A DNA stretch of 64,000 nt, taken from Dichomitus squalens LYAD-421 SS1 (Eukaryota; Basidiomycota; Agaricomycetes; Polyporales; Polyporaceae). Below are positions 21,391-32,160 of this stretch, piece after piece (the first letter of the stretch is position 1; each line of letters opens with the position of its first letter). A program made the translations under genes and the position numbers. The stretch is from NCBI RefSeq assembly GCF_000275845.1, contig NW_006766885.1:669538-733537 (forward strand), given 5' to 3'. The notes beneath the pieces are model-generated. The model was not told the DNA's origin. It saw only the letters and a program-made list of their open reading frames with translations, and searched no databases.

Positions 21391-23106
21391 ATGAGCAAAA
21401 AGGGCGCAAAGTCCCAGTCCCAGAACAAGGAGCAAACCTACGAGGTCCGCGACATCGTCCTCGCCAAGGTCCGCGGCTTTCCCCCATGGCCCGGCATGGT
21501 CAGTCTCTTCTCTCTCTTCCGTCGCGTTTCCGCGTTCCACGCATCCCCCATTGCTGTCCATGTGCTGACACCGCCCTTTTGAACGCGTAGATCGTTGACC
21601 CTGATACTGTCCCGGAGGCCGTCGCGAAGGAGCGTCCGAACGCGAAGACGAAAAAGGGCAACTGGTATTGCGTGCGCTTCTTCCCTGCCGGTGACTAGTG
21701 AGTGCCCATCCACGTCTTCGTATGCTGGAGTGCTGATGAAGCCCCGCGCGCCCTCAAAACAGCGCGTGGATAGTTCCCAAAGACATCTCCAGGCTGCAGC
21801 AACACGAGATTGAGGCCTACATCGCCGAACCCTTCAAGCGTTCTGGCGATCTCCTGAAGGGTTACCGCATCGCCCTCGATCCCAAGGCGTGGGAGGAAGA
21901 GAAGGACGCTGCAGTAGCAGAGGCGCAGGAGGAGGAGGCCAACGCGGAGGTCGATCAACTCGAGAGCGACGGCGAGGAAGAACCAGACGACGACGAGGAC
22001 AAGAAGAAGAAGACCACCAAGAAGCGCAAGCGTGACTCGGATGCTGCCCCAGCGAAATCCAAGGCCAAGGCGAAGAAGGCGTCTGCGGAGCCTGCTAACA
22101 AAGCCAAGGCGACCCCTGCAAAGGGCAAGAAGAACGGCCCCAAGTCCAAGGCGTTGGTCGAATCCGAGGATGAAGGTGCCGCCGAGGGCGAGAACGAGGG
22201 TGCCAGCAAGCGCACCTCTCCTCCGCCCGCAAAGAAGGCCAAACGCGATAAGGAGGATGATGTTGATCGTGAGCAGCAAGCCCAATTGACCTGCTATCCC
22301 GACTGATCAATATGCTTTTTCGATTTATTCCGTGTAATACACGTTTCACCATCTCCCAGCTGCTCTGCTCAACGACCCCGAGGCTCTGAAGGTCAGGGAA
22401 TGGCGGCATAAGCTACAGAAGGCATTCCTCAATCAGAAGGCAGTCCCGAAGGAGGAGGTAGGTCGCATTTGAAGCCCATCTAGGAGCGACGACTGATTCG
22501 CGATGTCTGCAGGAGATGCCCGCACTTGACCAGTTATTCTCCACGGTAGAGAACTATCCAAACATGACCATGGAGTACCTACTGGTGAGTCTTACTGCTC
22601 CCTCACCGTCCTCCCCTGGAGGCACTCGCCCCAGCCTTGCTTTGCTGGCAACGCGTGGCCCGGGGCGTTCCCGCGCGGATCGCCTCTGCCATCACCCTTT
22701 GTTATTGTTGTGTCAGGTAATGAGGCTGATAATCCGCCCTCCGCCCGCGCCCTAGTTCTCGAAGATCGGCAAGGTCATGCGCCACATACACGTCCTGTCT
22801 GACGACAAGGTGCCCCGCGACGACGAGTTCAAGTTCCGGGAGCGAGCCAAAGTCCTTGTCGACAAGTGGCACGACATCCTCAAGACCAACGGCGCTCCCG
22901 ACGTGGCGAAGCCCGCAACGAACGGCAACCGTAAAGCCGCCGACACGGAAGATGCCGTCACAGCGAACGGTAAGGCCGAGGAGGCGAAGGAGAACGGCAC
23001 CAAGGCAGACAAAGACGATGCGATGAAGACCGATGACGCCAGCCCTGCCAACGGCGCGGGAGACGAGTCGATCCTCGCCGACGTAACGATGTCCGAAGCC
23101 GCATAA
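21391..23106 (+). CDS. PWWP-domain chromatin protein with IBD/TFIIS-N-like region
   Basis: Probable nuclear reader of methylated histone H3. Exons: 21391-21498, 21591-21697, 21763-22268, 22360-22457, 22513-22584, 22756-23106 (413 aa). The PWWP domain spans about 15-95: YEVRDIVLAKVRGFPPWPG, then WYCVRFFPAGDYAWI. A long lysine/glutamate-rich, NLS-bearing linker follows (KKRKRDSD, PPPAKKAKRDK). Residues about 230-300 (DPEALKVREWRHKLQKAFL, YPNMTMEYLLFSKIGKVMR) look like the helical integrase-binding or TFIIS-N type domain, so the order matches LEDGF/HDGF-type proteins. The tail is acidic and repetitive. Family assignment to PWWP is firm; the second domain is inferred from a helical pattern. Confidence 0.9.
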
Positions 23107-23833
23107 GAGACGATGGTGTGTGCCCCGCATTATAGCCACGCTTTCTCTCAAGGCCTGGCCTTGCTGGTGTTGGACGTGTCGAAGCTGCTCTCCTCCAGTC
23201 GCCGTGCCCTTCGCCCGCTCGCCGTCGGTCCCCGCCCAGACGCCCAAACTGTTTGTCACAATGCTGATTTGTTGTTGACGGTTGTACGTTTGCCTATTGT
23301 ATCCTATATTTTCTTCCGCTTCCTCTCTTCCACCGCAAGAGTCATTTAGTTGTTGAACGCGTTGTGCCGTCCAACTGCGCCCCTTCCCCATGCGCACGCC
23401 GTACGTATCACTAGTAGCACCGGCGTTCCCGCTGTACATAGCCTATTGTGTTGTTATCCCAGCGATGTCATGGTGTGCTCTACTGGTACTTCAGCTCACG
23501 CATCAAGCGCATTGATTACAGGGGGAAAGGTGCAGTGCTCGTGTAGATGTATGTCAGATCGCTTTTACTGGTCCTCTTCCAGGAAGCAAGTATGTTACGA
23601 CGTCGCTGTACATAATCTTCTGAACGTGTGCCCTTAATAGATGCATACGATGGATAAACCAAGTCACGCAGAGAGAAATGGACTTTGCAGAATATAGATT
23701 TGGACCAACATTTGGGCCACACGGGAGACGAGTTTGGGTGTCACTACAAGACAGAGCGTTTAGAGAGGGATACGAGAGGTAGATGCTCGACATCAGTGTA
23801 TCAACGAAGGCCAGCAATGGAAGGGAGGCGACG
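23107..23833. other. 3' intergenic region between convergent genes
   Basis: 727 bp between the stops of the PWWP gene and the Sec2-like gene. It is T-rich in places (about 23270-23350), consistent with 3' UTRs. No other feature is seen. Confidence 0.45.
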
Positions 23834-25458
23834 TCATGTGGAGACCTTGGCCGATGAAGCAGAGGTGGCGTCTGCCCATGGGGACTCCTCGCCCTCGTAG
23901 TAATTCACGGGCCGAGCAGGCGTGAAGAGGAATTGGCCGGGGGCAGACAAAGGGGACGGCACAGGTGAAGGTGACTGAGATGCGGACAATGCAGGTGGCG
24001 ATGGGGAGATGTGCGGAAGCGTGTTCTTGCTGGAGGGTAATGGTGAAGACTCAATGCCGGTCGACACAGACGCGTCGGACTTCACCTCGACAACTGATGG
24101 CGCTGCTGTGGGTTCGGGCTGGGGCACGGCGGCAGAGGCACCGGATATGGATATACCCTCCAAGGAGGCTGTCGACGAGGGATCCGCGGTGACCGTCCGC
24201 GCGGACGATGGCACGTCGTTGGGTGATTGAACGGGCGTGTTGGGACGCGAGCTCTGCGGAGACGGTACACCAGACGAGGGCGACTTGATCCCGACCGCAG
24301 ATGAAGAGGCTCGATGACGTGAGCGAGCGACGGGCGTTCCGTCGTTGATCCCATCCACGACATACGCGCGTGTCTTCCCTGCGGCGGTGTCGTGCTCGAA
24401 TAGTCGGAGGACGTTCTTCAAGGCCTCTCCCTGCTCCCGTGCTTCCCGCAGCTGCTCTTCGGTTTCGGCACGTTTCATGCGCTCCGTGGCGACCATTTTG
24501 TTCGCCTGAAGGATGCGTTATCAGAAGGAGCGCGATCTGACAGCCCTACTCTGCTCACCTCTTCGAAGAGCGCCTGCGAAAGCGACTCAATCTCGGCCTC
24601 AAGGGAGGCCTTCGCATCGGCTGTCTGCTTGCGGGCGTTCCGCTCAGCCTCTAGCTGATGTTGAAGTTCCTCAATCTCCTTGTCCCAGTCCCGTGCAGGT
24701 ACAAGGGAGGGGAGAGAAGCCGAGGTGAGGTGTGAGCCGTTGGCTACAGGCGACTGTCCCGCAGACAGCCGCGGGGAGGAGGGATGACTTGACGATGAGG
24801 GTCCATTGCCAAAGCGAAACCGGAAGAACCGGTTCTCGGTAGTCGACGAGGGCGCTGGTGATGGCATCGTCGCCGATCGCAGAACAACAGGGGAGTGTTC
24901 CGCGGCAGATGAGGGCTGGGAGAGCGTTGGGGAGGATGAGGCGTCGGTCGAAGTCAGACTGTCTGTACTCCGTCTACGCTCAGCCTCCGCCTCGGCCTTC
25001 AGACTTTGTTCGCGGGCACTCATACGGCGCCAGCCGATGTCTTTGGAGTGTCCGGGATCGCGCTTGAGGGCATCCTCTAGCATCTCGTTGTTAGCAAGGG
25101 CCATCTGGAGGTTTGATTTCGCGAGAGTTAGCTCGGTTTGGAGATCTGCTTGCGCCTTATAGGCCTCTTTGAGCATTGATGTCTATGGTTGTGGCCCACG
25201 AGGGACTTCCAGTGAGGCAAATGTCCGGACGACGAAGGTTTGGGGACATACGAGTTCTTCTATCCTGTTGATCGTCCGGCTGAGAGCATACCTTAGATCC
25301 TCTTCCTGCCCCTGGGAGTGTACCCGCCTGATATCCCTCAACTCATCGTCGACCTCAGAGAAGTAGGGGGCCTTGTTGACCTTGTGTAGACTGTCCGACC
25401 GGCGCGGGAGGTTTCGGTTGCTGGCTGAGAGTTGGTATGGGAGAGGCATATGAATCAT
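23834..25458 (-). CDS. Sec2-type Rab guanine nucleotide exchange factor
   Basis: Exchange factor for a Sec4/Rab8-class GTPase that drives post-Golgi secretory vesicles to sites of growth. Exons 25458-25252, 25182-24559 and 24505-23834 give 500 aa. The catalytic Sec2 coiled coil is assembled across exons: heptad-rich ALSRTINRIEEL|TSMLKEAYKAQADL first, then after a Ser-rich insertion LEAEIESLSQALFEE|ANKMVATERMKRAE. The string ALFEEANKMV is the hallmark of the Sec2/Rabin8 family. The C-terminal 200 residues are Ser/Pro-rich and disordered. The insertion between coiled-coil halves (about 120-210, rich in Ser) is longer than in yeast Sec2. I use ATG at 25458; another in-frame ATG lies nine bases downstream. 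Confidence 0.88.
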
Positions 25459-26047
25459 GCGTCCGAGTGTAAAGGGCTTGAGAGACACGAAGATGTGTTG
25501 GAGTGATCCTAGGCGGTAGAACGGTGGGAGAAGCGACGGGATAGGATCTTGACGAACAGCAAGCATGCAGCGGCTGGCAGGAGCAAACTTGGGTAGCCTG
25601 AGAGCTGCTGTAGAGCAGAGATGCAATGTAGAAGGCCCTGATCTACAGGGCCATACACTCTGCGGTAGGAAAGGTTGGAAGCCTGTAGACAAGATCGCTG
25701 GATGGAGGACAAGGCGGATGGCAGGTCAAGCAGCGTGCAACCTGCTTGACGTGTGGCACCGCGGCGCATGGAGACACTCCATGTGGGCGCTTCTCTTCTC
25801 ATATCCAATATTTGTACCACCAACAAGCATTTACATTATTCGACCAGCCTTGCAGACTACTGCACTGTGTAGGTATCGATCACCTTCCTGTTTCATCCCA
25901 ACATGTCGTTGTGTTCGTCAGGGAGGTTTCTACCGTCTCGACCAATGACGGCAGATACTTCTGGTCTCGGTGGTTCACATCGCCAACTGAGACAACGCCA
26001 AGCTATGGGCACTGTTGAATTGACAGTACTGCTCCAGGTCTGGTTAC
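25459..26047. other. Intergenic, upstream of Sec2-like gene
   Basis: 589 bp containing the Sec2-like promoter and the ELP6 3' region (both minus strand). No distinct element was recognised. Confidence 0.4.
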
Positions 26048-26949
26048 TCATAGCACGCCATTGCCCGTCCCCCGATCGAAGAATGTGCTCCCTGTATCCG
26101 TCAGTCGATATTGCACGGCAGCGTTCCGCGAGATCAGTCGATTTGTTGCCTCCGCTGAAGCATGCCCACAATGCAAAGCCACCTATACATCACATGCGAC
26201 ATCAGCTCGTGAACGAGAGATCTGTTGGTGCGCAAACTAATTATACCTGGCCGCTCACTGAGCCGCTGCGTCCGCTTGACAATGGGAAGACGTCAAGATG
26301 GTAGTCGCACAGCTGGAGGAGTCGTTTGAACACCTCGTCCGGTTCGCCAGGGGACACAATGTGGTGTCGTAGAACAAGGGCGGCATTGCTCTAGAAGAGT
26401 CAACGTCAGAGTCAGTTCAAGGGGCGCGAACGGGAAGTACCTGTCGACACAAGGCACATAATGCTCGACTGAACTGTGCAACTTTTTCGACTGCTATTCC
26501 TATCCACTCGAGAGTGGCAAGGTCGTCGAGGATCACGAGCATGCTCTGTTCCCTATGGTTTGCATAATTTTGTAGCGCGTCTCTGATCCCGTCGTAGAGG
26601 TCCCGGAGTGGAACCATCGTCGAAGACTCCAATGCAGGCGAGATGAGCGACATGGCATCGATCAGGCTCAGGCGTTGGTTATCCATATGACCAGACAGAT
26701 CCACATTCTGTGGACCATAGGATCAGCAAGCACGCACGTAGTATGTGACAATCAAGATACCGATTTTCCAGCTATCGCTTTCCATCTCCCTATATCCTCA
26801 GAAAGGAAGACGATCATGCTGGCAGAATCCTTGGAATCCTTCAGATGGCGGGCTAAGATATGGTGCAGCAAGAAATCTGCTGAAGCAAGCAGCTCATCCG
26901 TAATGAGTAGTACTTCGCCAGGAAGCGGGAGAGAAACAAGTGGGAACAT
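26048..26949 (-). CDS. ELP6: Elongator complex subunit 6
   Basis: Subunit of the Elp4-Elp5-Elp6 RecA-like ring of Elongator, needed for wobble-uridine modification of tRNAs. Exons 26949-26761, 26707-26441, 26390-26247 and 26182-26048 give 244 aa, close to usual length. The N-terminus PGEVLLITDELLASADFLLH corresponds to strand 1 and the degenerate P-loop region; the ring subunits are known to lack a full Walker A, and none is seen. MLVILDDLATLEWIG matches the Walker-B-like strand. The end VQYRLTDTGSTFFDRGTGNG is typical of fungal Elp6. All four introns keep frame. The gene is divergent from COG3 across a 349-bp shared promoter. Confidence 0.85.
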
Positions 26950-27298
26950 TCCTACGACAGTCCCTAAGCAGAAGAAGAGTATCGGGATTCGGCACCACCT
27001 CTTGTGAGTGTTTTGCCGCATGCAATATTGCCAGCCAAATTGGGAACAACGATCAATGCTCTTGCATAACACAGCCAAACAACCGCTGTGGCTGAGCGCG
27101 CCGGGCTCAAGCGGTCCGAATTCTGTATGCATACAGTTTCAGCCCATCCTCGCTTTCTGTCTCTGATCCCTGCGTACGCTTGTAGTCATTGCAAGCGTAC
27201 CTACTTGCTGCTGATCTGTCGCCATACTGAGTAGAAGGTCCGACCCATCTCAGCTACGGGGGCAAGAACTTGGATCGGGTGGTACAAACAGGCCCATC
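26950..27298. promoter_or_regulatory. Bidirectional promoter of ELP6 and COG3
   Basis: Only 349 bp separate the two start codons. The interval contains a perfect 14-bp palindrome, CTGTATGCATACAG (27123-27136), close to its midpoint. It also holds an inverted repeat GTACGCTTG / CAAGCGTAC (27174-27182 and 27192-27200). No TATA box is evident for either gene. Confidence 0.45.
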
Positions 27299-30200
27299 AT
27301 GGCAGCCAACATTAAAAGACCGGTAAACCTCGCTACGCTGACTCCCCATGCGAAGTCCACAATCACTGTAGAGGAGTGGGAAGCGGCAGCACCCCTCGGA
27401 GATGTTGAAACGAGGAGTATAAGCTTTGTCCAGTCTGCCAGCCCTTGGTCTACCCTTCCACCTAAGGTGCGCATGTTATAGGCCGGCCCATAGAGTTTGT
27501 TCTAACCTCTGGTGAAGCTCAGCGTTGAAGAGCCAGGCTCTTCCTCTCGTCCATCGACGCCCATCATTCGTGGCAAGCTCGGCCAATCGTCCCGTCCCTC
27601 TACACCCCACATTGTCGGTGGCCATCGACCCTCAGCCGCACATTCTCTACACCCTAAGCAGCCTATCCAGACTCCGCAACAATTTTACGACTGGTACGCT
27701 CTCATAGACCGCTCTGTTACGCACAGCCAGGAAGCGCACATACGAGCGCACCTTGGCACCGTGTCAGATCATCTTGAAACATGCGATCGATTGGTCCAAC
27801 GCATAGATGAGATTGACAGAGAGGTCGAGGATATGCTCTCGGGCTGGCGGTCGGTCGAGGAAAGCGGCAGAAGCTTGAAGGATGCTTGCGAACAACTCCT
27901 CCAGGAACGGGTGAGTCTCCCCGTCTGTCTCAGTGGTATGAATGTAGCTCATACGAGCTCGTATAGGATCGCATACTGGATATGACCATTGCTATAGACG
28001 AGAGATTGGAGTACTTCCAGGAGCTGGAGCAAGCGACGCGTATGCTGAATCATCCCGGAGAATCCCTTGTCTTGCAAGGAGACTTCTTGTACATGGTCGA
28101 GCGAGTGGATATCTGCATCGACTACTTGAAGGCGCACGTCAGTAGCTTTCTTCATGTGTCTCTTCGCCCTACTGAAACCCCGTTATAGCGACACTTCAAA
28201 GAAGCGGAAATATATCTACTCCGCTTCCAACAATGCATGACGCGAGCCATGACCTTGATAAAAATGTACTTCGTGGGATCATTACGGGCTTTGACAGCGG
28301 ACGTCTCCAAACGGCTATCGGAAAAGGCACACATTTTCTTCTGTCTCCTGCTTGCCGAGTCTGAGATTGCCCTGGCAGGATGTCTCGACTACGGCTCAGA
28401 CACATCTCCTATACACCAGGTTTCGATCTGTGTCAGGACCCCTGGCGCCTCTACTTGCGGAGCTAGAGCGTCGTGCCCGGGATCACCCTGATGAACTGGC
28501 AGCACTTCTAGCCGAGTGCCACACCGCATACTTCTCAGCTCGCAAAGCCCTTCTAGTCAACCGTCTGATGGAAGAAATCAGAGGCTTGGACCCGGCGAGG
28601 ACAGAACTGGTGGAACTGGTGAGTTTGGAAGGCCCCTTCTCTCTGCAAAATTTCACGCTCCAAGTCAGACAAGAGCTGGGTGCAGTTATCTCAAGCAGCT
28701 GTGCACTGACGAATTTACACTGTTCCGAGCTTTCTTCAATTCTGGGGAAGAACAGTTATAGTACGTGATGTGGCTATTTCTGCATCGCCTCGGTCCGACT
28801 TACATGTGACCAGCCAGTATCTCGAAAGCCTCTGCGACTACCTTTACGACGATCTCAGGCCGCGGATTCTGCATGAGCCCCGTCTGACCGCGCTCTGCGA
28901 AGTGTGCACCGTCCTCCAAGCACTGATGGTGCTAGACATTCCGTCACTGCCAGAGTCTCCATCCGACGAGGAAGGAGACCTCGATGAGCTCACTCTCGAT
29001 TTGGATCAGCCTAGACGTCAGACGGGGTTACGTACCCTTCACATTAGCCACCTACTGCAGATGGTTTTGCAGGACGCGCAGACGCGCCTATTCTTCAAGG
29101 CACAATCTGTCATTCAGTCTGAGATAAGGTATTACGTCCCCAAACCAGAAGACTTGGCATACCCCGACAAGCTCCTCGGTGAGGAATTTGTACTCCTCTC
29201 AGGCAGGGAAGGAGGTTGACAATGGACTCCCAGCTGCGCGGAAGCCCCTGTCCGGGACGGAAATTAAGGAGAAGCAAAGCATTAACCAGGTCTTCCAACT
29301 GAAGTCTTTGGACAAACAGGAGACTTGGTACCCCACCCTGCAAAAAACTGTCTGGGTACTTTCACAGCTCAAGGACTTCGTTAAGGTACCATGTCGACAC
29401 TTGTCCTTGCTCTATAACTCAATATCCCTCTTCCAAAAGCCTGCCATCTTCGATGACCTCGCACAAGAAGCGATCAACTATTGCAGACAGACCCTCGTTG
29501 GTGCCGCCGAGACGCTGAAGTCTAGGAATCCACCGTCTTCCGTTTTTGAGGGACAACTGTTCCTTGCTCGCCACTTGCTCATCCTCAAGGAGATGACCCA
29601 GAACCTGGACCTCGTGCATCGGAATGTCGACCGAGGATTGGACCTCTCGGGAGTGAATGGTAAGTCCGACGGACATGTTCCCACACGCGGCGCCGCTCGC
29701 TCACACCGGCGCAGAAACCCTGGCTTCGATGCTCGGCAGGACGACGTCTCTTCTTCCGAACGCCCTCCTGGCTTCCCTCGGTATGCCGCGTGACGAAGAC
29801 ATGACGGACGTCCGCCACGTGAGTGTGCCTTCCCCGATTCTTCGAGCCCACAGGCGCAGCCAGAGCGGGGAAGGCTAACACACTGTGCCGCGTGATCCGC
29901 CTCTGTGACAGGGGATCGACCAGGAACTGAAGCAGGCCTGCGAAGATGTGATCCAATCCGGCATCGACGCCGTCTCTGGCGGCGTGCGGGCGTGGGCGGA
30001 AAAGGTCCGAGCGACCTACGCCCTCGACAACGACCCTGTTGGGCCGAGTGGAAAAACGATTCTCCCTCGTCTGGGGTCTGCGCCGGACTCGACGTGGGCA
30101 GGGATCGAAGCTGCGCAATCATATATTGACCGGATGTACTCCGAGCTCGAGCGTGACGTTCACAGGGTCTCGATGAGCCTACGGCTTTACATTGAAGATG

Positions 30201-30433
30201 AGCGCACGGTGGAAGTTCTGCTCAAGCACGTGCAGGACAAGATTGTAGACGATTGGATGGACTTCAGCGACCTCATCTCGAACCTCTACAACGGTGCGAT
30301 GCGGGCCAGGGCTCCAACCGAGGAGTTCGTCAGAGCAAAGGTCGTACGAGGCAGCAAGGAAGACTGGGTAGCGCAGTCGAACGGGGGCGTCATGTGGCCA
30401 GATAGTAGTAGTAGCAGTAACGTTACGTCTTAA
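27299..30433 (+). CDS. COG3: Conserved oligomeric Golgi complex subunit 3 (Sec34)
   Basis: Lobe-A subunit of the COG tether that retrieves vesicles within the Golgi. Eleven exons: 27299-27466, 27518-27910, 27967-28137, 28189-28326, 28379-28618, 28669-28760, 28814-29178, 29234-29385, 29440-29659, 29715-29818, 29912-30433 (854 aa; yeast Cog3 is about 800). The Sec34 domain starts at QQFYDWYALIDRSVTHSQEA and includes ILDMTIAIDERLEYFQELE, GDFLYMVERVDICIDYLKAH and YLLRFQQCMTRAMTLIKMYF. Later conserved stretches are RFRSVSGPLAPLLAELERR, AGCSYLKQLCTDEFTLFR and SLDKQETWYPTLQKTVWVL. The first 80 residues are disordered with a repeated SSRPSTP motif. The fourth intron (28327-28378) starts GC. The C-terminus is predicted helical and complete. 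Confidence 0.93.
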
Positions 30434-30918
30434 TGTTGTCGGTTGATTATTGCCGAAGCCGACATTGCTACGCACCCCATAGCAACCGCGAGTATCTCTG
30501 CACCCATCCAAGAGAAAACAAGGTATACCGTGAAGTGGCATTGCCAGGGGATAAACCTATGAGCTACAATGTGGAGGGGGAGGAGCACTTCTGACACACT
30601 CAAACTAGCCATGACGGAACCGTTGATTGTAAGCATATGGGTGAGTAGATCCAGGTCTGATATAGTGAGGTTTATGGATTGGACTGGAGACCGAAGGGCA
30701 GGATGTCCTTGTCCGATAGAATAGCAGAATGAGCGGTGTGCGAGACATTGCAGAAACGTGGATGCTGAGCAAGCGGTATCGTGAGTATTCGTGGGTTTCC
30801 GTGGGTTTCATCTTGAGAACTCGACAAAGAAAATCCTGCGGAGAAACAAGACGGAAGGGCTGCTGTCGGTCGCACCGCCCGTTCGTCAGCATCGGGCAAG
30901 GCAGTCGAGGCGCTGAGT
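30434..30918. other. Intergenic between convergent genes
   Basis: 485 bp between the COG3 stop and the stop of the next minus-strand gene. It should contain both 3' UTRs. Nothing further is seen. Confidence 0.4.
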
Positions 30919-32160
30919 TCACTCCCCCCAGCTCTGGGAGAGACTTCCGACGTCCTCTATTTTGAATTCGGTCGCCAAGAACGGTGCTCTACGGTCCGGC
31001 ACAGCGTCAGGGCTTCCTCTTCCTGCGGCCTGCCCGCCGTTCCCCAGCTGATGAGGTTGCCCGAGGTTGCGATTCTGACTGCCCTCTTCCGCGGGGGACG
31101 GAGACTCTACCTCGATTCCATCTCTGCTATTTTCGACTTGCTTGCCCTTCCCATTCACGTCCTCCGCGCTTTCACCACTATGCTCCCCGAAGCGACCAAG
31201 TCGACCACGCGTTACGCTCCTCCCTTGTCGCGCGCGGCCTCCTGGCGTAAACCCGCCTGGTCCGCGGACGAGCCGGACGTTCAGGATAGCACGTCGAAAG
31301 CCTCCATCAGGGTCAGCTTCTGGTGGAAGATATGACGCATCGCCCGGATGCAGAGAGGAGGTGGAACGGCTCGTTTGTATAGAGGGAGACGGGTCTCGAG
31401 ATGGCACATATGGAGGGACCGTGGTTTGTTTCTGGAACGTAGATACAGAAGGAGAGTCGGGCGAGGGATTGTTTTGAGATGTGGAAGAAGTGGGGCGCGG
31501 GGGAGTCGTATTGGTAGAGACGCTACGGTCTGGTCGGCCATAAGTTGGACGGTTGTGGAGATTGAAGGGTAGCGGCTGGTTGACATTGACCATTTTTCTG
31601 TGGAGAAATGGAAACCCGAGATGAGACTGCGACTGGATTCGCAACGGGCATTCGTGGACGTACCCTTCCTTGGAACGAACGATGTGCCCTAACCGTTCCT
31701 TCATCTTCTGGTGGTCTACCGTGTAGTTCCGAGCGCTGTATTTCTGCGCGTGAGCTAGCCACGTGTAGGTACTGGAGGAAAGCTGCGTACGGCGGTGAGT
31801 CATCCGAGGGCTGAAACAAAGGCGTATGTTCATCCGGTTCGTTCTGCAGGTATGGTGAGCCTCGCCGCCGCCGAACGTATAACCGCATTACCCTACCTGT
31901 CCAGAGGGGCCACCCCTCGCGCAACAGCAGCAGACAAGCTGAAAGATGGATGCCATGTCGAGGATACCCCGCGCACGGCGAGGGCGAGCAGCAGGCGGCA
32001 GCGAGCGGCGTGGAGAAGTGCAAGATTTAGGCGCTTCCATACAAGGCAATCCCGCTGCTCGAGGATGAGCGCCGTGTCCGGAGCGCCCGGGGTAAGATCC
32101 GAAGCGCCGAGATAGCGGGCGATCGCACGCCACACTCGTGTACTCAACGCCTGCCTCAGC
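30919..32160 (-). CDS. Basidiomycete hypothetical membrane-type protein, 5' half unresolved
   Basis: The 3' part is secure: coding up to 31664, a GTACGT...CAG intron (31663-31598), then 31597-30919. It reads YTVDHQKMKERLGHIVRSKE, then GKMVNVNQPLPFNLHNR and a 200-residue Ser/Pro/Gly-rich tail. The 5' part is gene-like in another frame: TRVWRAIARYLGASDLTPGA, then LILEQRDCLVWKRLN and the hydrophobic LALLHAARCRLLLALAV. Between them a third stretch, LQNEPDEHTPLFQPSDDSPP then YAAFLQYLHV, is also protein-like in a different frame. Splice choices joining all three are ambiguous: candidate introns GTAGGG...CAG (31897-31845) and GTACGC...CAG (31788-31734) fit in part. The first exon with an ATG was not found. 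No known domain is recognised. Confidence 0.5.

Noticed and set aside
20783..21394. 203-codon plus-strand frame before the PWWP gene
   Set aside because: It runs into the PWWP start in a different frame, with no domain; it is a probable leader and promoter region.
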